Positions 13,726 through 26,660 of a stretch of 64,000 nucleotides of DNA are shown piece after piece. The stretch spans positions 558,001 through 622,000 of the forward strand of contig NC_067196.1 in NCBI RefSeq assembly GCF_000699445.3. Reading direction: 5' to 3'. The first letter of the stretch is position 1, and every line of letters begins with the position of its first letter. The notes beneath the pieces were generated by a model that was not told the DNA's origin, did no database searches, and worked only from the letters and a program-made list of their open reading frames with translations. A program made the position numbers and the translations under genes. Source of the stretch: Schistosoma haematobium (lineage: Eukaryota > Platyhelminthes > Trematoda > Strigeidida > Schistosomatidae).

Positions 13726-14749
13726 TATTGATTATCAATCTATAATGTCAATTTGATTACATCTACTATACAACTCTACACGTACTCTTTCAATCAACAA
13801 TTGGACAGTAATCATAAAAAGTACACAAATCACCAAACATTTTGTGACAGTGATTTTTATTTTATCTTCCTGAATGATTAATTCAAACTCTTCACTTATT
13901 ATCATGTTCATATACTTAGCCGGTTATTATTCAGTATTTTAGAATCCATTCACAGGGTTGTTCCACAAAGTAGATTACAACCATTCAGTCATCTCAATAA
14001 GTTGAATTATTAGAACAGATACGGTTTAAACTGAAAAACGAATCGTAAGGCAGACACCAACAGTCAGACTTAATTAGGAATTCATGTTTATCATGTATAT
14101 TTGGTAGCTGGTGTAACATTTCCTACTATTAGATTTTATAAAGTGACAGTAAAGAAAGATCGATTTAACTGACAGACAGAACATTTTCTGTCATCAGTTT
14201 ATTTCCCGATGCACAACCATCCCGCTGTCATTCTATGATGCTGAAAAGACAGCGTTGAAGTCAGTCAACACAAGAAAATACAGATAGACAAAGTCAAAAA
14301 TATTCCGTCCAAAATTTGACAATAATTAAATGTGTGTAGTGCTCATGCAATTGCTTAGAGTTCTTCCCAAACTCTACAATGTATTAGTTCATCATAAGAA
14401 GTTGAGGAATTTCGTAAACCCTTTAGTGTTGATGTAAACTAGGCTTTTTATGAGTTAACATTGTGACTGTAAATACATCAGAAACGATTTTGCATGGGCC
14501 ATCACAATTGTTATACAAGAACATGTTCAACTGTAGACGAAACTACTGTCTGAAACATAATTGCTGATTACATAACGTTCAAACGATTTTGAGCAACAAA
14601 ATTACCCATCATTAATGGTATAAATAATTTCAAAATTTATCATGACAGAAAACTTATGGAATATTAGAAAACATTTTCAAGACATTTATCATGTTCAGAT
14701 GATGAACAATGAAGAAATTTAGAAAGCAAAAGATACTTGTTTTATCATA

Positions 14750-17700
14750 CTATCCTGTAGTTGAAAATCAAGCTCACATTACACATTTGACGCCGATTAA
14801 AGTAAGTAACTCAATGAACATATGAAAATGTGTTTTATCGGCGTTCATCAAACAATCTAAATTGATCACTTCAAATGTGTTATTATTAGAACTACTGATA
14901 ATATAATCAGTAGTGTAAGTAATTGAATATAAAAATAGTAATCGCAAATTATCAGAAAACATTAGTTGAGATAAAAAGTCAACTAAAGCTATATCACCAT
15001 GGAAAACCTTAGAACACCGGTCGTACGTTTCATCCTATTGTGGGACTGCTCAGTAAGGCGCATCCACGAACTCGCCTAGCAGGCTTCGAACGCAAGACCT
15101 ATCAGTCTCATGAGAGAGCGCCTAACGACTAGAACACTGATCCGGAATCCAACGGTGCTAGTGTCTAACATCAAGTAATCAACCAAATTAAGAGGTACTA
15201 TCTCATAACTGACTCGGTTGAACTCTACTGGTCACTGCTTCTCACCAGAACTGCAAGATATAAATCTTGAGGCCAGTCATTAGTGAGCATATATTGATTA
15301 GTATTAGTTAGGGTTTTGTAGGAAACAACTCATAAACGTCCTTTAAAAACTTTCTGTAAATATCTGTCAAAGAATATGGTTTTAGAACTATAAATTCCAA
15401 AGAAGCATTTCTCTTGAGATATCCACTACCATCAGCCTTACATTTTTCCCTGTTCACGTGTTTTATGACGAATTCGGTACTATGTACATAAAACTTTTAA
15501 TTATCGTTCGAGCTAACTTCAGTAATGCCGTCAGATTGAATTGCCCTATTATGTTCCACCTACTCTGTATGTTAGTAGGTAATGTGGGTGATGAATAAAT
15601 CTATTGAAATGGTAGTTAAAATAAGAGCAAGCTGATTGAGTATTTGAGTGTCTCATTCTGACATTTCGGAAGAAAAACTGTCTGTAAGGAATGGACCCAT
15701 TAGTGATGTCATGACTGCGTCATCCGATTGACTACAGTAATCAACTGCATCTCACTGTTTAAGAAAGAAGATATCAGTGAAATTAATGAATCGAAGCATA
15801 AAATGGCACCATGTAGTTACTTTTACTGTCATATTTCTTATTATCATTAGACTCAGAATCACTGTTATCAACTACTATTAAATATTCATTTATATACTAC
15901 ATTTATGATTTACATCAGCCATTCAATCCCTCTATTCCACATGCAGAATTGTTCATTTTCGAGAACGATCAGAGAAAGATGAGAGTTTTTATGAACTTCA
16001 AGAAGATCATACAGTTCATGTTTTATTGTCCACGTAGGTTCCAGAATGAATAGGAATGGCTTTGTGATATAACAGCTTATAACCTTATAGTTTTACAAGT
16101 GTTAGGTATTTGATTCTCATCTACATACATCACATAATCATAGAATACTAGTTCTCTTATAAGTTGATTTATATGTACTGTGAAGTGACCAATGTTTCAA
16201 ATACTTGTAACAAATGGTAGGTAAGTGAATGAAGCAAAAGGTACTGGTTTGGTGTCCAGGAGTGAACATCAACAGTGAGATGCACGTTTATTCAACTGAA
16301 GATCCTGAAGTATGACGAAACGACTGTTAAAGTCTTAATAATACTCATTATACATCTTGGTGAATAGACAAATTCCTATGTTATTATACGCATCAATCAA
16401 TATCCTTCTTAGTATTATTAATTAACAAGTGTTTGAATATGTGCATGTTTTTGAAATAACAGAACATGTTTGCAGCCCAAGTCATAGATTTTGGGTGTTA
16501 CTAGGTTGTCGGAACTGGACGATTTCATGTAAAGGAGTTCATAGTTGTTATAGAGTTGTATGTGACAACTTTTCTTCCCTTCATTTAGTCAATTATCTTG
16601 TTTGGTTATGTTATCCAGAACGATTATTAAAACTAATAGGTTGTGGGAATCTGCCTTGAAAAACGAATCGACATAGAAAAACGTATATATTTGTTGTATG
16701 CATTCTTTTCTTGTTTAAATCAATTATGAACTTAGTTGTCTATTCATTTGACCTCATTCTCTATCCCCACTGGACTAAACTCTTGTCAGAAGGTGTAACC
16801 TTTTATCGATCAAGTAGAATCGCTTTTATCAGCTATGTCTAGTATTTGTCATTTGAACTTATGTTTACCCTCAATGATGAGTGGATTTGTAGTGAAAACC
16901 CGGAAATTGTGTCTCGTTAGATATGAATACTTCATTATTGAGCTCAAAGATCAGTTAAAATAAATGGTACAAGATGAATGTTAACAAATCAGCAGTAAAT
17001 GCAGTCAGTTATTCATGTGATTGCGTTCATTTTCATAAACAAACAAGCTGTAACAAAAATTGTCGGAATAATCAGAAACTCACTTATATTCAAGGAGATC
17101 AAAATATCAAGTGAAATCTATCTTAGACAATTTTTAGTTATTTCCAGGGTTAATTCATTTTAAGTCTCAATATCTCCAGTAGATCATTCTTTATAAACCA
17201 TTTCCTCCAAGTGATTTAAGAATGAACCATGGGGATGTTAATGGTTATTCCTTTCAAAGTAACTTCATTCAACATATAATGTGTACAGTGTAATGACCTA
17301 GTCAAGCCACTGACTATAGAAATCTGTGATAACTTCGTCAAGTTATAAGACATTTGAGTGAATCATGAATATATTTTGTTTCTTTTATTCAACCATTTAC
17401 AAATAACACAACCAATATATAAAAGATAGAACAAGACAATCAAAAGTATAACAAAACGTCAATGCTAAAGTGATTTGTATTGCTTATTCGATTTCGTTAT
17501 TTCCATAGTCGTATTCTAAAGAAAAGACAAATCAGTTGCATTTATTCTTAAGTACCAAAGTTTCGATCGCTTGCTTCATTAACATCTGAGCATTTCTTGA
17601 TAACAACAACAGTATCATTCATCATTTAACATCAAATAATATTCGATTCATTCAATAATCATTATACACTATTGGCCATAGTGATTATACAAAAGAATTG

Positions 17701-18330
17701 AACAAATGTTTATACAACTTGCATTTATAAAACTCTCTGAAACATCTATTACCGATTCGAGAATTAGTGTGATAATTATGCATTATCATAGAATCAACTG
17801 ACGAATCATTCGTGTGACGAAAGTTTTATTCTGGATGTCAAATCTGATTGAAATATAAATCAGTCAACTAATAATTGACGTCTTTATTGATACGGTTCAT
17901 CGAAGTGACATATTTCTGAACACTGAATATAAAATTCTTGTTGTGAATGTCGAAATTATGGGTGTAGAAACTTAAATTTGCAATTGACTACCCCTGGTCA
18001 TTTAAACAAATTTGATCGGTGATTTATAACATTCCACACAGACATGAGGTTTCCTGTTGGATATCTGAATTGACCACACAATAAATGAGCCGAAAAAATA
18101 CTATGTATTTGAGCATTAGCGTTAAGCAACGATTCGATCTGTCGTTCTCTAATTCCATGGAAAGAAAACATTTATCATATATGATCAGATAATGTAAACC
18201 TATAGAACGCTTTAATTTAGTCCCTAAGGTAACAATCCAAGCCTGTTTATATTCGTAGCCATGAAAATTTATTTCGAGCAAATTTCTTTAATCGGAATGT
18301 AAAATTCGGTGATATTAAAAAACAAGTAAT
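14750..18330. other. No recognised gene apart from one SINE
   Basis: Apart from the SINE at 14985-15185, this AT-rich stretch holds only short open frames (for example 76 codons at 16429-16659 plus and 85 codons at 18024-18281 minus). I cannot link these to any family, nor can I support them with splice sites. Confidence 0.5.
14985..15185 (-). repeat. tRNA-derived SINE with dead hammerhead
   Basis: On minus, a tRNA-like head with a box B-like GCGTTCGAAGCC is followed by a ribozyme-like region ACTGAGCAGTCCCACAATAG and the family tail. The core carries CTGAGCA instead of CTGANGA, and the cleavage triplet is GAC, so it should not cleave. Confidence 0.75.
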
Positions 18331-18337
18331 ATGCATG

Positions 18338-18643
18338 TCAGTTATTATGGCAAGCCCATATACCTTATTCTAACTTTCGGACATCCTATTTAATTCATTT
18401 TACTTGAGCCATATTTTGACCTTGTCAATTATGGAGTTGGCTTCCCAGCCATCTCTGCGCGTCAGTTTGCTCTGTTCTATCACATTCGCTTTGCATACGA
18501 AATATATGTATTCAACATCCCATTCTCGTTATTTGACTTATTTAATTCCGTTATTGGATAACGCGATTTAAGTCGACGATTATATACGAGGAAAGGCGAT
18601 AACAATCATTCATACGATCTAATTGGAGTCAGATCCACGGGCC
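18338..18643 (+). repeat. LTR-like dispersed repeat, copy 1
   Basis: Starts TGTCAGTTATTATGGCAAG and ends near 'cagatccacgggcca'. The same unit is found at about 25998-26410 and 48692-49120, with 'aagtcgacgat' followed by 'tacgagga' near the end. The other copies contain a TATA-like 'cctataaatattgag', missing here through an internal deletion. TG...CA ends suggest a solo LTR, but no internal region or clear target duplication was seen. Confidence 0.55.
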
Positions 18644-18645
18644 AC

Positions 18646-19530
18646 TAAAAATAACCTTAACAAGGCAGTCATTAACTTTCAAGTTATGAATGACCTAATC
18701 ATTACTATCAATGTATATGTTAGTTATTGCACAACCCGATGCATGTTATATTCGATGTTGTAGCATTTTGACATGGTTTAGTCGAATTGTAATTTGAAAA
18801 ATTTCCATGAAATCATATAACGATGGCTTTTGAATTCAATAGTTTTTTATATTCAGACATATATACACGGACGATGCTGTCACCGGATTCATCAAGGTGT
18901 ACTGCATTCCATTTTTGATTGCTGTACAGTTACATTTTATGATATCAGTTTATGATTGAAATCAGTGCAAGAAAGTCAGTTGTTCCCAAACTAAGAATTC
19001 AATATTGTTGATTCAGTCGAACAATAAAGGACGATTGACATTTTCTTTCCAATCGTCGATGACACTTTCTTGAAAATATTTCAATCAACTTATTACAATG
19101 GAAGGTATCGAAGTATGTGGATGTGATCTGGTCTGTGTGTTGTCAGATAAAGCATCAGACTGGTTGAATCAATGAAAATTCATCGGAGAAAAAGGCAATA
19201 TTTAATTCAACGAGTATTGAAGACGATCTGATCATTAGATCATAGAGTGATTAGCACAGTAGCCGAAATGTTATTTCAATAGTCTAACACGTAGTAAATT
19301 GAATGGGTTTGTATTTACACTCACCGCACATATTCATTAGGAAGTACAGATTTTCACAGTGTGGAATGAATTGTGAAACTTGCCTTGATAAATTGTACCT
19401 TGGAGACTTATCCATACATTATATTTATTGTGTATGCATGACGAAGTAATGTTTTCGGAAACTAAGCAATCTATTTAATGGTAATCGCAATTTCGTTGTT
19501 TGTTTTCACAATTTCAATGACACAAAAAAT
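18646..19530. other. Nothing recognised
   Basis: AT-rich sequence with no convincing open frame, repeat-family match or RNA gene. Confidence 0.5.
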
Positions 19531-19533
19531 TTG

Positions 19534-20245
19534 ATGTGAGGCTTAGAAATCATTGGTAGGAAGAGTGTGTTCATGCACATCGGTCACGGTAATAGTTACC
19601 GTTACAGTATTGAGGGTAAACCTCTTCCATGCGTTGAAGAGCATAAAGACTTAGGAGTAGTTCTAAGTCATGATTTAAAAACAACTACGCATTGCAAAGC
19701 AGCCGCTGCCAAAGGTTTTTGTGCGTTATGGTCACTTCGCCGAGCGTTCAAATTTTTGACGAGGAAACGTTTCGAATTTTATATCCCACATATGTAAGAC
19801 CACACTTAGAGTACTGTATCCAAGCAGCTAGCCCGTGTCTGGTAAAGGATACTAACTCCCTTGAGCGTGTCCAGTGTGTGGGAACGAAATTAGTGAAAGG
19901 TCTTTCTAGACTCCCTTACGATGTGCGTTTAAACGCCTAAATCGTTTCCCCTTGTCGTATCGTAGGACACGAGATGACCTTATACTGGCACTTCGTATCT
20001 TTAATTATGATTCGGGTGTTAATATGTCTCATTTTTTTTGCTCCCTCCAGCACTAATAATCTCCGAGGTCATAGCAAGAAGGTTCATAAACCAAGATCTG
20101 ATAAACTTAAAGTGGGGTCTTGTTTTTCTCATCGAGTAATCAATGATTGGAACGCCTTACCCGAACAAGTGGTATCAGCCACATCAGTGAATACTTTCAA
20201 GGAGAAGCTGGACCTTCACTGGAAAGCAGTGTGTCAGGATTAATA
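19534..20245 (+). pseudogene. C-terminal fragment of a non-LTR reverse transcriptase
   Basis: The conceptual product contains blocks typical of the region after the RT catalytic core in CR1/jockey-type non-LTR elements: VEEHKDLGVVLSHDLK, then YVRPHLEYCIQAASPCL, LERVQ--GTKLVKGLSRL, YRRTRDDLIL and NDWNALPEQVVSA. At least two frame changes (near 19790 and 19940-19990) break it, so it is a dead relic. The upstream RT core (YADD) and endonuclease are absent, as expected from 5' truncation during retrotransposition. It ends with a stop just before the small spliced gene at 20281. Confidence 0.85.
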
Positions 20246-20280
20246 CAGGTTCATCAACCTACTATCCTTATTACTGAAGA

Positions 20281-20548
20281 ATGAAGACTGATCCGCTACT
20301 GGCATATATTAAAAGACGAACTCTTAAAGGTAAGCTTTATTGAGTATGAAATATAAACTGTTTAGCTCATCAACTTCTTAGGTATTGCAGCAGATGGAAG
20401 TTACATATTACGCATAACGTCCGAAATAACACAATTGCATTACCGAGACGGAGCAATGGGTGATGAGCATACAAGGATTTTACGATGCCAACGAATCATC
20501 ATTGAGAAATATGGTGAACGCTTCGCGACGGAAGTTGAGAAAAAGTGA
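20281..20548 (+). CDS. Small two-exon gene, 71 residues, unrecognised
   Basis: Exon 1 (20281-20329) starts with ATG and reads MKTDPLLAYIKRRTLK. A 52-base intron follows (20330-20381), with donor AAAG|GTAAGC and acceptor CTTCTTAG|G. Exon 2 (20382-20548) reads through GIAADGSYILRITS and GDEHTRILRCQ to end in FATEVEKK and TGA. Phases match (one base plus two). An in-frame TGA lies just before the ATG, so this start is the natural one unless a further 5' exon exists. The product is charged and soluble, with no signal peptide or membrane segment. A polyadenylation hexamer AATAAA follows at 20621. The very short intron fits schistosome gene structure. I do not recognise the protein. It could be a complete small gene or the last exons of a larger one. 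Confidence 0.65.
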
Positions 20549-20620
20549 ATAATTATTATTTAAGAATTCTTAATAACAACTTGTAAACTTGTTTTTCTGC
20601 TTCAGTATTAATGATGATTC

Positions 20621-20626
20621 AATAAA
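20621..20626 (+). promoter_or_regulatory. Candidate polyadenylation signal
   Basis: AATAAA, 73 bases after the stop codon of the small gene at 20281-20548, followed within about 15 bases by a T-rich stretch. Confidence 0.5.
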
Positions 20627-20865
20627 CTGGTGCATCATTTTTATTTTCCTCTTATTCCTTCTTTCATGGGGATGAATATCATTAATGTTTACGAGTAAGT
20701 GTCTGTAAGAATTAAGAAGGAATAAGTTACGCTACTTCCTCGTAAAGTTTTACAGATTAGGCACCCACCTAACATATTTCCCGTCGTCGGATTACGTTTA
20801 TTATCGAATGAGTATCAATAGCTAAGTAGACTATAATTTCATGTGATTAGTTGTGCTTATGAATT

Positions 20866-21290
20866 TAAATAAAACAAGAAGAAAAATTAATGCAGAATAG
20901 TATGCATTCGTTATATTTCGTGCTTTCTCGTCAGTTGCTTAAAACCAACTATGTAATAGAAACAGTTGAAATAAGTGAATGCAAAGAATTAGAATAATGT
21001 AGGTTATCAATAATAACTATATACATATGTATATAGTCAGTAACAGGTCAGAGGTGATTTGGTTTTACAATCAAGGTGACATCAAGGGTGGCTGGTGCAA
21101 TAAACGATCAAGTGGAGTTTATAGACAAATAAGATAAGTGGTGTGAAAATCCTCTATAGGTTATAAAGGAAACTTAGATTTAAAAACTAATACTTTGAGT
21201 TACGTAATAATTGAATAGAATTTAAAGAGGATCAAGTGAGTGGGGATGATTCACAGGGTGGTTTAGGAGGTAGCTGAATATATGTGAAAA
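20866..21290 (-). mobile_element. 3' tail of a Penelope-like element
   Basis: The sequence matches the 3' part of the nested Penelope-like element at 27003-27400, in the same orientation: 'aataaaacaagaa', 'tttctcgtcagttgctta', 'aacaggtcagaggt', 'gttacgtaataa' and 'gaggatcaagtg'. No coding part is left, so this is a 5'-truncated copy. Confidence 0.65.
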
Positions 21291-21299
21291 GCTAAAATG

Positions 21300-23560
21300 A
21301 ATTATTACGTAATCCATCTTATCTTACTTGTTCATTCCATGAATTATAATGAATTCATATTATTATTCTGCATCAATATTTGTTTTGGCATCCTATAGAC
21401 TATTCTATATATACCAACATGATTTCTAATGTAAAACACTGAGTATAGTTGTTATATTTACATTGAAATAATTCACTAAGTGAATGAAAATGTCAATAGA
21501 CAATGTAGAACACAATTATCGTAAACTTGTAAACTGGTTTTCCAAATGATCTTTCATAATCACAAATTCCATAAGTTGTACACGGGCGTAAACATGATCA
21601 CAAAGCTTTGAGAACCTTATTAGCTTCATACAATTCTGTCTTGAAACAAACAATTGAACTTAGTTAGCAGTATCACAGTCCATAAGTTAATCAAATAGCA
21701 GGTAATAGAATGTACCTATAAGTCTCTTATTTGCAAACAGTGCTATTCATCAGAGATTTCGGATTCGGTTAATAGAAATTCATCGGTAATCTGTAGAGCA
21801 GACATATCACAAGTAAGCATTATTTACAATTTGCTGTAGTTACCATCATTACAACATACAAGTATCGATTGCTAGTTCACGTATTTTCGTCACGTATTTT
21901 GCATGAATTAATTTGAACTAGTCAGTCTGTAATGGAATTGGTATTGAAGAATTAACTCCTTCAGAGTTGCTAGATAATTCTAGGGTTGTGTCGTATCAAG
22001 GACTAGGAGCTTCAAATCCTCAGCATATAACTGTGAACGCTTCACAGTCTTATGACATTTGTTTATACGAAGTTTATGATATCAATGAAATGTTCATGTT
22101 TTCACAGCACATATTGCCTTAAAACTTTGATTTCACTGTATTTATGACTTCACTTGCAAGTGACGAATAACCTATAAGTTTCTTATTTCATGTAAACAGC
22201 GCTCTTCAGTTTCTAACCCTTCTAGTATTTTGCATAGACATTTGATATTAACAAAAATTTGGTAAACACATTTTAGATATCACTCGACAATATGCATTGT
22301 AACTTCATCCATAATCTGGTCAATAATTTCGGATTCTGTTTACAGAAACTTATTTGTAAAACCTATAAGACACATCATAAATTAGTGATAACTATGACAT
22401 GTTCAAAATAAACACGCATCGTTTTACTTATGACGACTTTGTGACTTCTTAATGTGACACTTCCAGTAGTGTCATATACTATTCCTGTATACGTTGAGAA
22501 AGCGGATGGAAAAGACTATCAACGTCAATTGTTACTCACATAATTCTTCTCAGATACGTTAAATAATAATAAGTCACTTCAGTACAAGACGTTGATACTT
22601 ATAATGGATATAACTATTTCTGACTAAATATTAACAAGTTACATAATATTGATAAATAGATTAACGCGTAATTGCTTCTACCTACATTTTATAAACAAAT
22701 ATCAACATCCATGTACACCATCAACATAATCAAGGGGGTGAACCATATGTAATACGTTTTAAAGTTCATTTCCCTGATAGCTCAATCTGTGATCTATTTT
22801 TTGACTTGAAAGAGTGTAAATCTTACTTGCTTGAGTTTGTATTACTACAAATAACCATATTAGGCTTACTAAATATCCACTTGAGTGGTGAGCGAGAAAT
22901 ACGTCAAACTGCTAATAAATTTGAATAAAAATTATGTAACAAGCACAAACATTACGAAAATTGACGTGTGACGGAAAAAAGGCTGTTAATAGCTGAAAAT
23001 AACGGCACAAAAAATTCTCGATAATGTGTAACATGTGTGCGAAAACCCATGGCGTAACAACCTGACCGTGCCAACACAAATCAAAACGTTTATATATATA
23101 CAGCCGATAACCTTCCTTTGGGAGAGTTAGGAAATAGTATGCTGAAAGAAGCAACGGACCAATAGCGTTTAAGATATTTCCCAAGCGGGAAATACGACAT
23201 GAAGTTGACAAGAACGCTTTTGGTGCGAAAATAATGAATTTCAATTTTCTAAATAAAATTACAAATTGAGGCCCTGTATCCAAGTGACTTCTGTGGATCT
23301 AACGTCCTGAATACAACTCACTATTCATCAGCATATATGACACTAGTTCGATACTGTGAGATGATGTTGTTTGTGTGAGTGAGATTTAGGAAGGCACTGC
23401 GAGTGACTGGTCAGTGTTGTGAATTAGATGAAATGTTGAAGCGACACGGAACGTAGTAAGAATGGGGAGAGTGTGACGGGTTGCTTGTTTTGTTGTTGTT
23501 TTGGTTGTTGATTATGATGACTGGCCGCGAAAGTGTGATGGTGGTGATATTATATATGTA
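21300..23560. other. Nothing recognised
   Basis: The only long open frame is 123 codons at 22912-23283 (minus). It has no recognisable domain, and its plus strand looks like untranslated or LTR-type sequence ('gtttatatatatacagccg'). I do not call it a gene. Confidence 0.45.
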
Positions 23561-23639
23561 TGTTGTGGTGGGATTGGATCCGGCGCCGACTTCACATTGA
23601 CGCCCAAATCCAACGCCTTAATTCTATTCGCCTAACACG

Positions 23640-25042
23640 TCTTACGACCGATATTCACCACGCGAAGCAAGACAACTGGACTAAATCTCACAATTCACTA
23701 CAGATAACCAGTTTGCCAAAGGAAATTCTAACATTGTCGCAGACGTATTATCTAGAAAGGACATCAAGCATGACATTAGTCTTGAAACTATAATAAAATT
23801 ACAAGTAGAAGACTCAAACCTGACAACCTGCAAAGAGAAGTCTAACTTGATCTTCAAACATATAACTTGCCCTTTCTCAACCTCATCTGTCATTTGTGAC
23901 GTTCCAACTAGGAATAACCGTCCCTTTGTACAAAAAGCTTTTCGACGACAGGTATTTAGACAGTTACACGAACTTTCATATCCTTGTATCAGAGCCACCA
24001 CAAAACTCATCACGCAACGTTTCGTCTGATTCAAATATAAAGCGATGGACAAGAGGATGAATACAGTGCCAACGCAGCAAGGTACAGCGACACACAGTCA
24101 TTCCTATTGGGAAATTTCCACTACGTGATAAAAGCTTTAAGCGTGATTATTTAGACATAGTTGATCCTCTGCCACCATCAAACCCATTCACGCATATTCT
24201 CACTGCGGTGGGTAGGTTAACAAGATGTGCGATAGCATTCCCTGTTGCAGATACATTCGCAGAGACAGTAGTAGCCATATCTCTTTAATCGATGCATATC
24301 AAATTACGGAGTACCCTCAATCATTACTAAAGACCGTGGTCCCCAGTCCCGATCCATCCTATTTCAGGAATTTACCAAACTTCTGGGAGTGAACCACATC
24401 AAAACAACAGCTTATTATCCAGTAGCTAATGGTCTGGTCGAAAGATTTCATTGCCACTTGAAAAGCTCACTGATGGCGCAAGCTGATACATGTAAGTGGA
24501 GCGACGCACTACCACTTGTATACCTTGAAATTCGTTCAACTATCAAAGAAGATATATGTTACACATCAGCTGAGCTAGTTTAAAACACAATTCTTACATT
24601 ACTAGGTCAGTTAGTAGACCCAAACACATCAACATCAACCGATCTAAGTCGTTTTGTGAGTGGTCTACTACAAACGATGCAGAGTATGAAAGCACTACCG
24701 CCGCAAGAACATAATAATCGAATACAACTTGACAAACGCCTAGAAATGCGTGAATGTGTCTTTATTAGTGTCGATGCTGTTAAAAATCCATTGAAGCAAC
24801 ATTCAGAATTAAATAAAAGAAAAAGTAAGCACCTCATAATTAGCAAGTGCAGAAAAAACAAGACTATCTCTCTAGATAAAATTAAGCCAGCCTCCTACGA
24901 AGTTCAACAAGACAAACAAGATAGTACTGGCGATAAACAACCCCTACCAATAATCACTACGAGAGCATTTTGCACATTATATTCTCACCTCTCGAATTCA
25001 CACTATTTGTCATTACAGCCACTCAATGTGGTGTTGATGTGA
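23640..25042 (+). pseudogene. Ty3/gypsy pol remnant (RNase H end and integrase)
   Basis: In order: end of RNase H (RQLD-ISQFTTDNQF, NIVADVLSRKD), a linker, the integrase zinc-binding region (FRQLHELS, ATTKLITQRF), the first catalytic Asp block (YLDIVDPLPPSNPFTHIL), and the block with the catalytic Glu ([15 protein letters not shown]) near 24430. The C-terminal domain follows, from about 24580 to a stop at 25042 (STDLSRFVSGLLQTMQ, KPASYEVQQ). Several frameshifts and stops, for example the TGA at about 24027, separate the blocks. The integrase catalytic core and upstream RT are incomplete. It resembles schistosome gypsy-type elements in general; I cannot assign it to a named one. Confidence 0.85.
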
Positions 25043-25420
25043 TGGGACACACGAAGAAGGAAGCAATAGCGATGTACACAGTCACCAAAATATGTTGCAA
25101 TTGACAATGGTGGTGTACAACAACAGCATCATCATCAGATGACATTGTAGTGGTCTACAATTAACCCATATTCCAATCTATCTGTTAACGCACATGCGAT
25201 GGTTTGTCCTGGTGAAAGTGATGTTATAATGGTAGGTTTGAAACGGTTACGAGTTCAGCTAGACTGCGAAAGGAACAAACACTCAGTGACCGAAAACCAA
25301 TAAGATAGGTATTTGATGTATCTCAGCCCCGGTTCCTAGAGGAAGAAGTGCAGTCACATGATTGCTTGTATTATAAGCCTACGTATTTAGATATTTTAGA
25401 GGATCAATTCAAGTCTTCAC
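25043..25420 (+). repeat. Putative 3' LTR of the gypsy relic
   Basis: Directly follows the integrase stop. A block at 25266-25318 (gactgcgaaaggaac and ccaataagatagg) matches a second copy at 38360-38415, as expected for an LTR family. Exact ends and target duplication could not be fixed. Confidence 0.4.
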
Positions 25421-25997
25421 GAATTCACCAATAGTTTGTTTTACTTGAATGGGGGAGAAAATTCAGAAAATGGATGCATTCTTATAGTAGTCTATGAAGA
25501 TCAATTCTTCAAAATGATCATTTTTCAACCTTCGTATATTGATATTCGATATGGATTCACTTTACCAAGGATACTTATGTTCGGTATCTTACTTATGTAA
25601 AATGTATTATGACAGTGTTTAAAATAGCTTGATGATAATAAGATTATTATTATTATTGTACACCTAGTTATCGTCAAATGTTTGCACACTTCATAGAAAA
25701 TGTCAATCTTCTATTCATGTTAGACAATGTGTATCATTAATTGAATAATAAAACGATGCAATTGTTCATTCATTCACTTCATCTCATTCATTGATTGCAG
25801 TAATTTCTTTCTTTTTGGCATGAGTAATTGTAAACCTCTATAATGGATCCATCAGTTACTTTCTATCAAAATATTCTTCTTCTTCTTCTTTCAAATAGCA
25901 CAATCAAAATGTAATTGGAATGAAAAGCGGAAACCATCTAACCGACTAAACATTTTTCTTTATCTGATCTACATAACGTTTAAGAAGTTGTAGTGTC
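25420..25997. other. Nothing recognised
   Basis: AT-rich, with a short (ATT)n tract at about 25645-25660 and a run of cttctt repeats near 25878. No open frame or repeat match. Confidence 0.4.
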
Positions 25998-26410
25998 AGT
26001 CATTATGTGAAGCCCATTCTATTCATTCAACTTGAGTCATATTTTGACCTTGTTAATTATTCGTTTATCAGGCTTGACTGTTTTTATATGAGCCTATATG
26101 TGTGTACACTGCATATCCCATGTCTCATCACATACCTGTAGTTCATTTTGTCTGCCTATAAATATTGAGTAACAACTGGCTAAAAATGAGTTGGCTTACC
26201 AGCCATCTCCACTGAGTGTTGTTTTGCTTTTCTCTATTTCATTCACTTCATATATAAAATATATGTATTCACAAGTCGATTCTCTTTATTCGACTTATGT
26301 AATTCTGTTATTTGACTAACGCGATTAAAGTCGACGATGATATACGAGGATAGGCGGCGTATATATTTCAACGACAATCATCATTACAATCTACATGGAG
26401 TCAGATCTAC
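25998..26410 (+). repeat. LTR-like dispersed repeat, copy 2
   Basis: Same unit as 18338-18643 and 48692-49120, starting 'gtagtgtcagtcattatg', with TATA-like 'gcctataaatattgag' and ending 'agtcagatctacgg'. The outer boundary of inverted repeat 2 (26289) falls inside it, and only its 3' part is mirrored at 37500-37633. Confidence 0.6.
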
Positions 26411-26569
26411 GGTTATGTATTTTTCAATAGGATAGAATACAATTTTCTATATATATACAACTTTATATTACCGGAAAACTATTCATTATAAGCTTTATTT
26501 AGTACTTCACTTGGTATTATTTTACTGGAATCTTCCCATTGATGTTTAAGAACTGAAATTGATCAGCCT

Positions 26570-26660
26570 CTTATTGGCATATGTGCATACTGTGACTCCC
26601 AAACAGGACGAAAGGCGCGTCCTGGATTCCACTGCTAGCCACTATCCATCTTCGTTTATT
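26570..26660 (+). repeat. SINE end with damaged hammerhead core
   Basis: Contains the family block AGGACGAAAGGCGCGTCCTG followed by ATTCCACTGCTAGCC. The core reads CTGTGA instead of CTGATGA, so the ribozyme should be inactive. The same defect is in the mirror copy at 37268-37345. Confidence 0.75.

Larger units (their letters stand above)
10202..14749 (-). repeat. Large inverted repeat 1, right arm
   Basis: This is the mirror copy of 1-4563. The inner edge is sharp: identity starts around 10202, just after a TATA-like stretch at about 10157-10166 that the left arm lacks. The outer edge, as far as it can be seen, is 14749. A decayed SINE occurs at the mirrored position (13565-13725), so the two arms derive from one duplicated segment rather than from two independent insertions of a mobile element. 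Confidence 0.93.

Noticed and set aside
1..14749. Pair of oppositely inserted mobile elements as an explanation for inverted repeat 1
   Set aside because: Both arms carry the same decayed SINE at the mirrored place and no transposase, terminal repeats or target duplications were seen, so a segmental duplication is more likely.
22912..23283. 123-codon minus-strand frame
   Set aside because: No domain, splice support or repeated copy; composition is that of AT-rich non-coding DNA.
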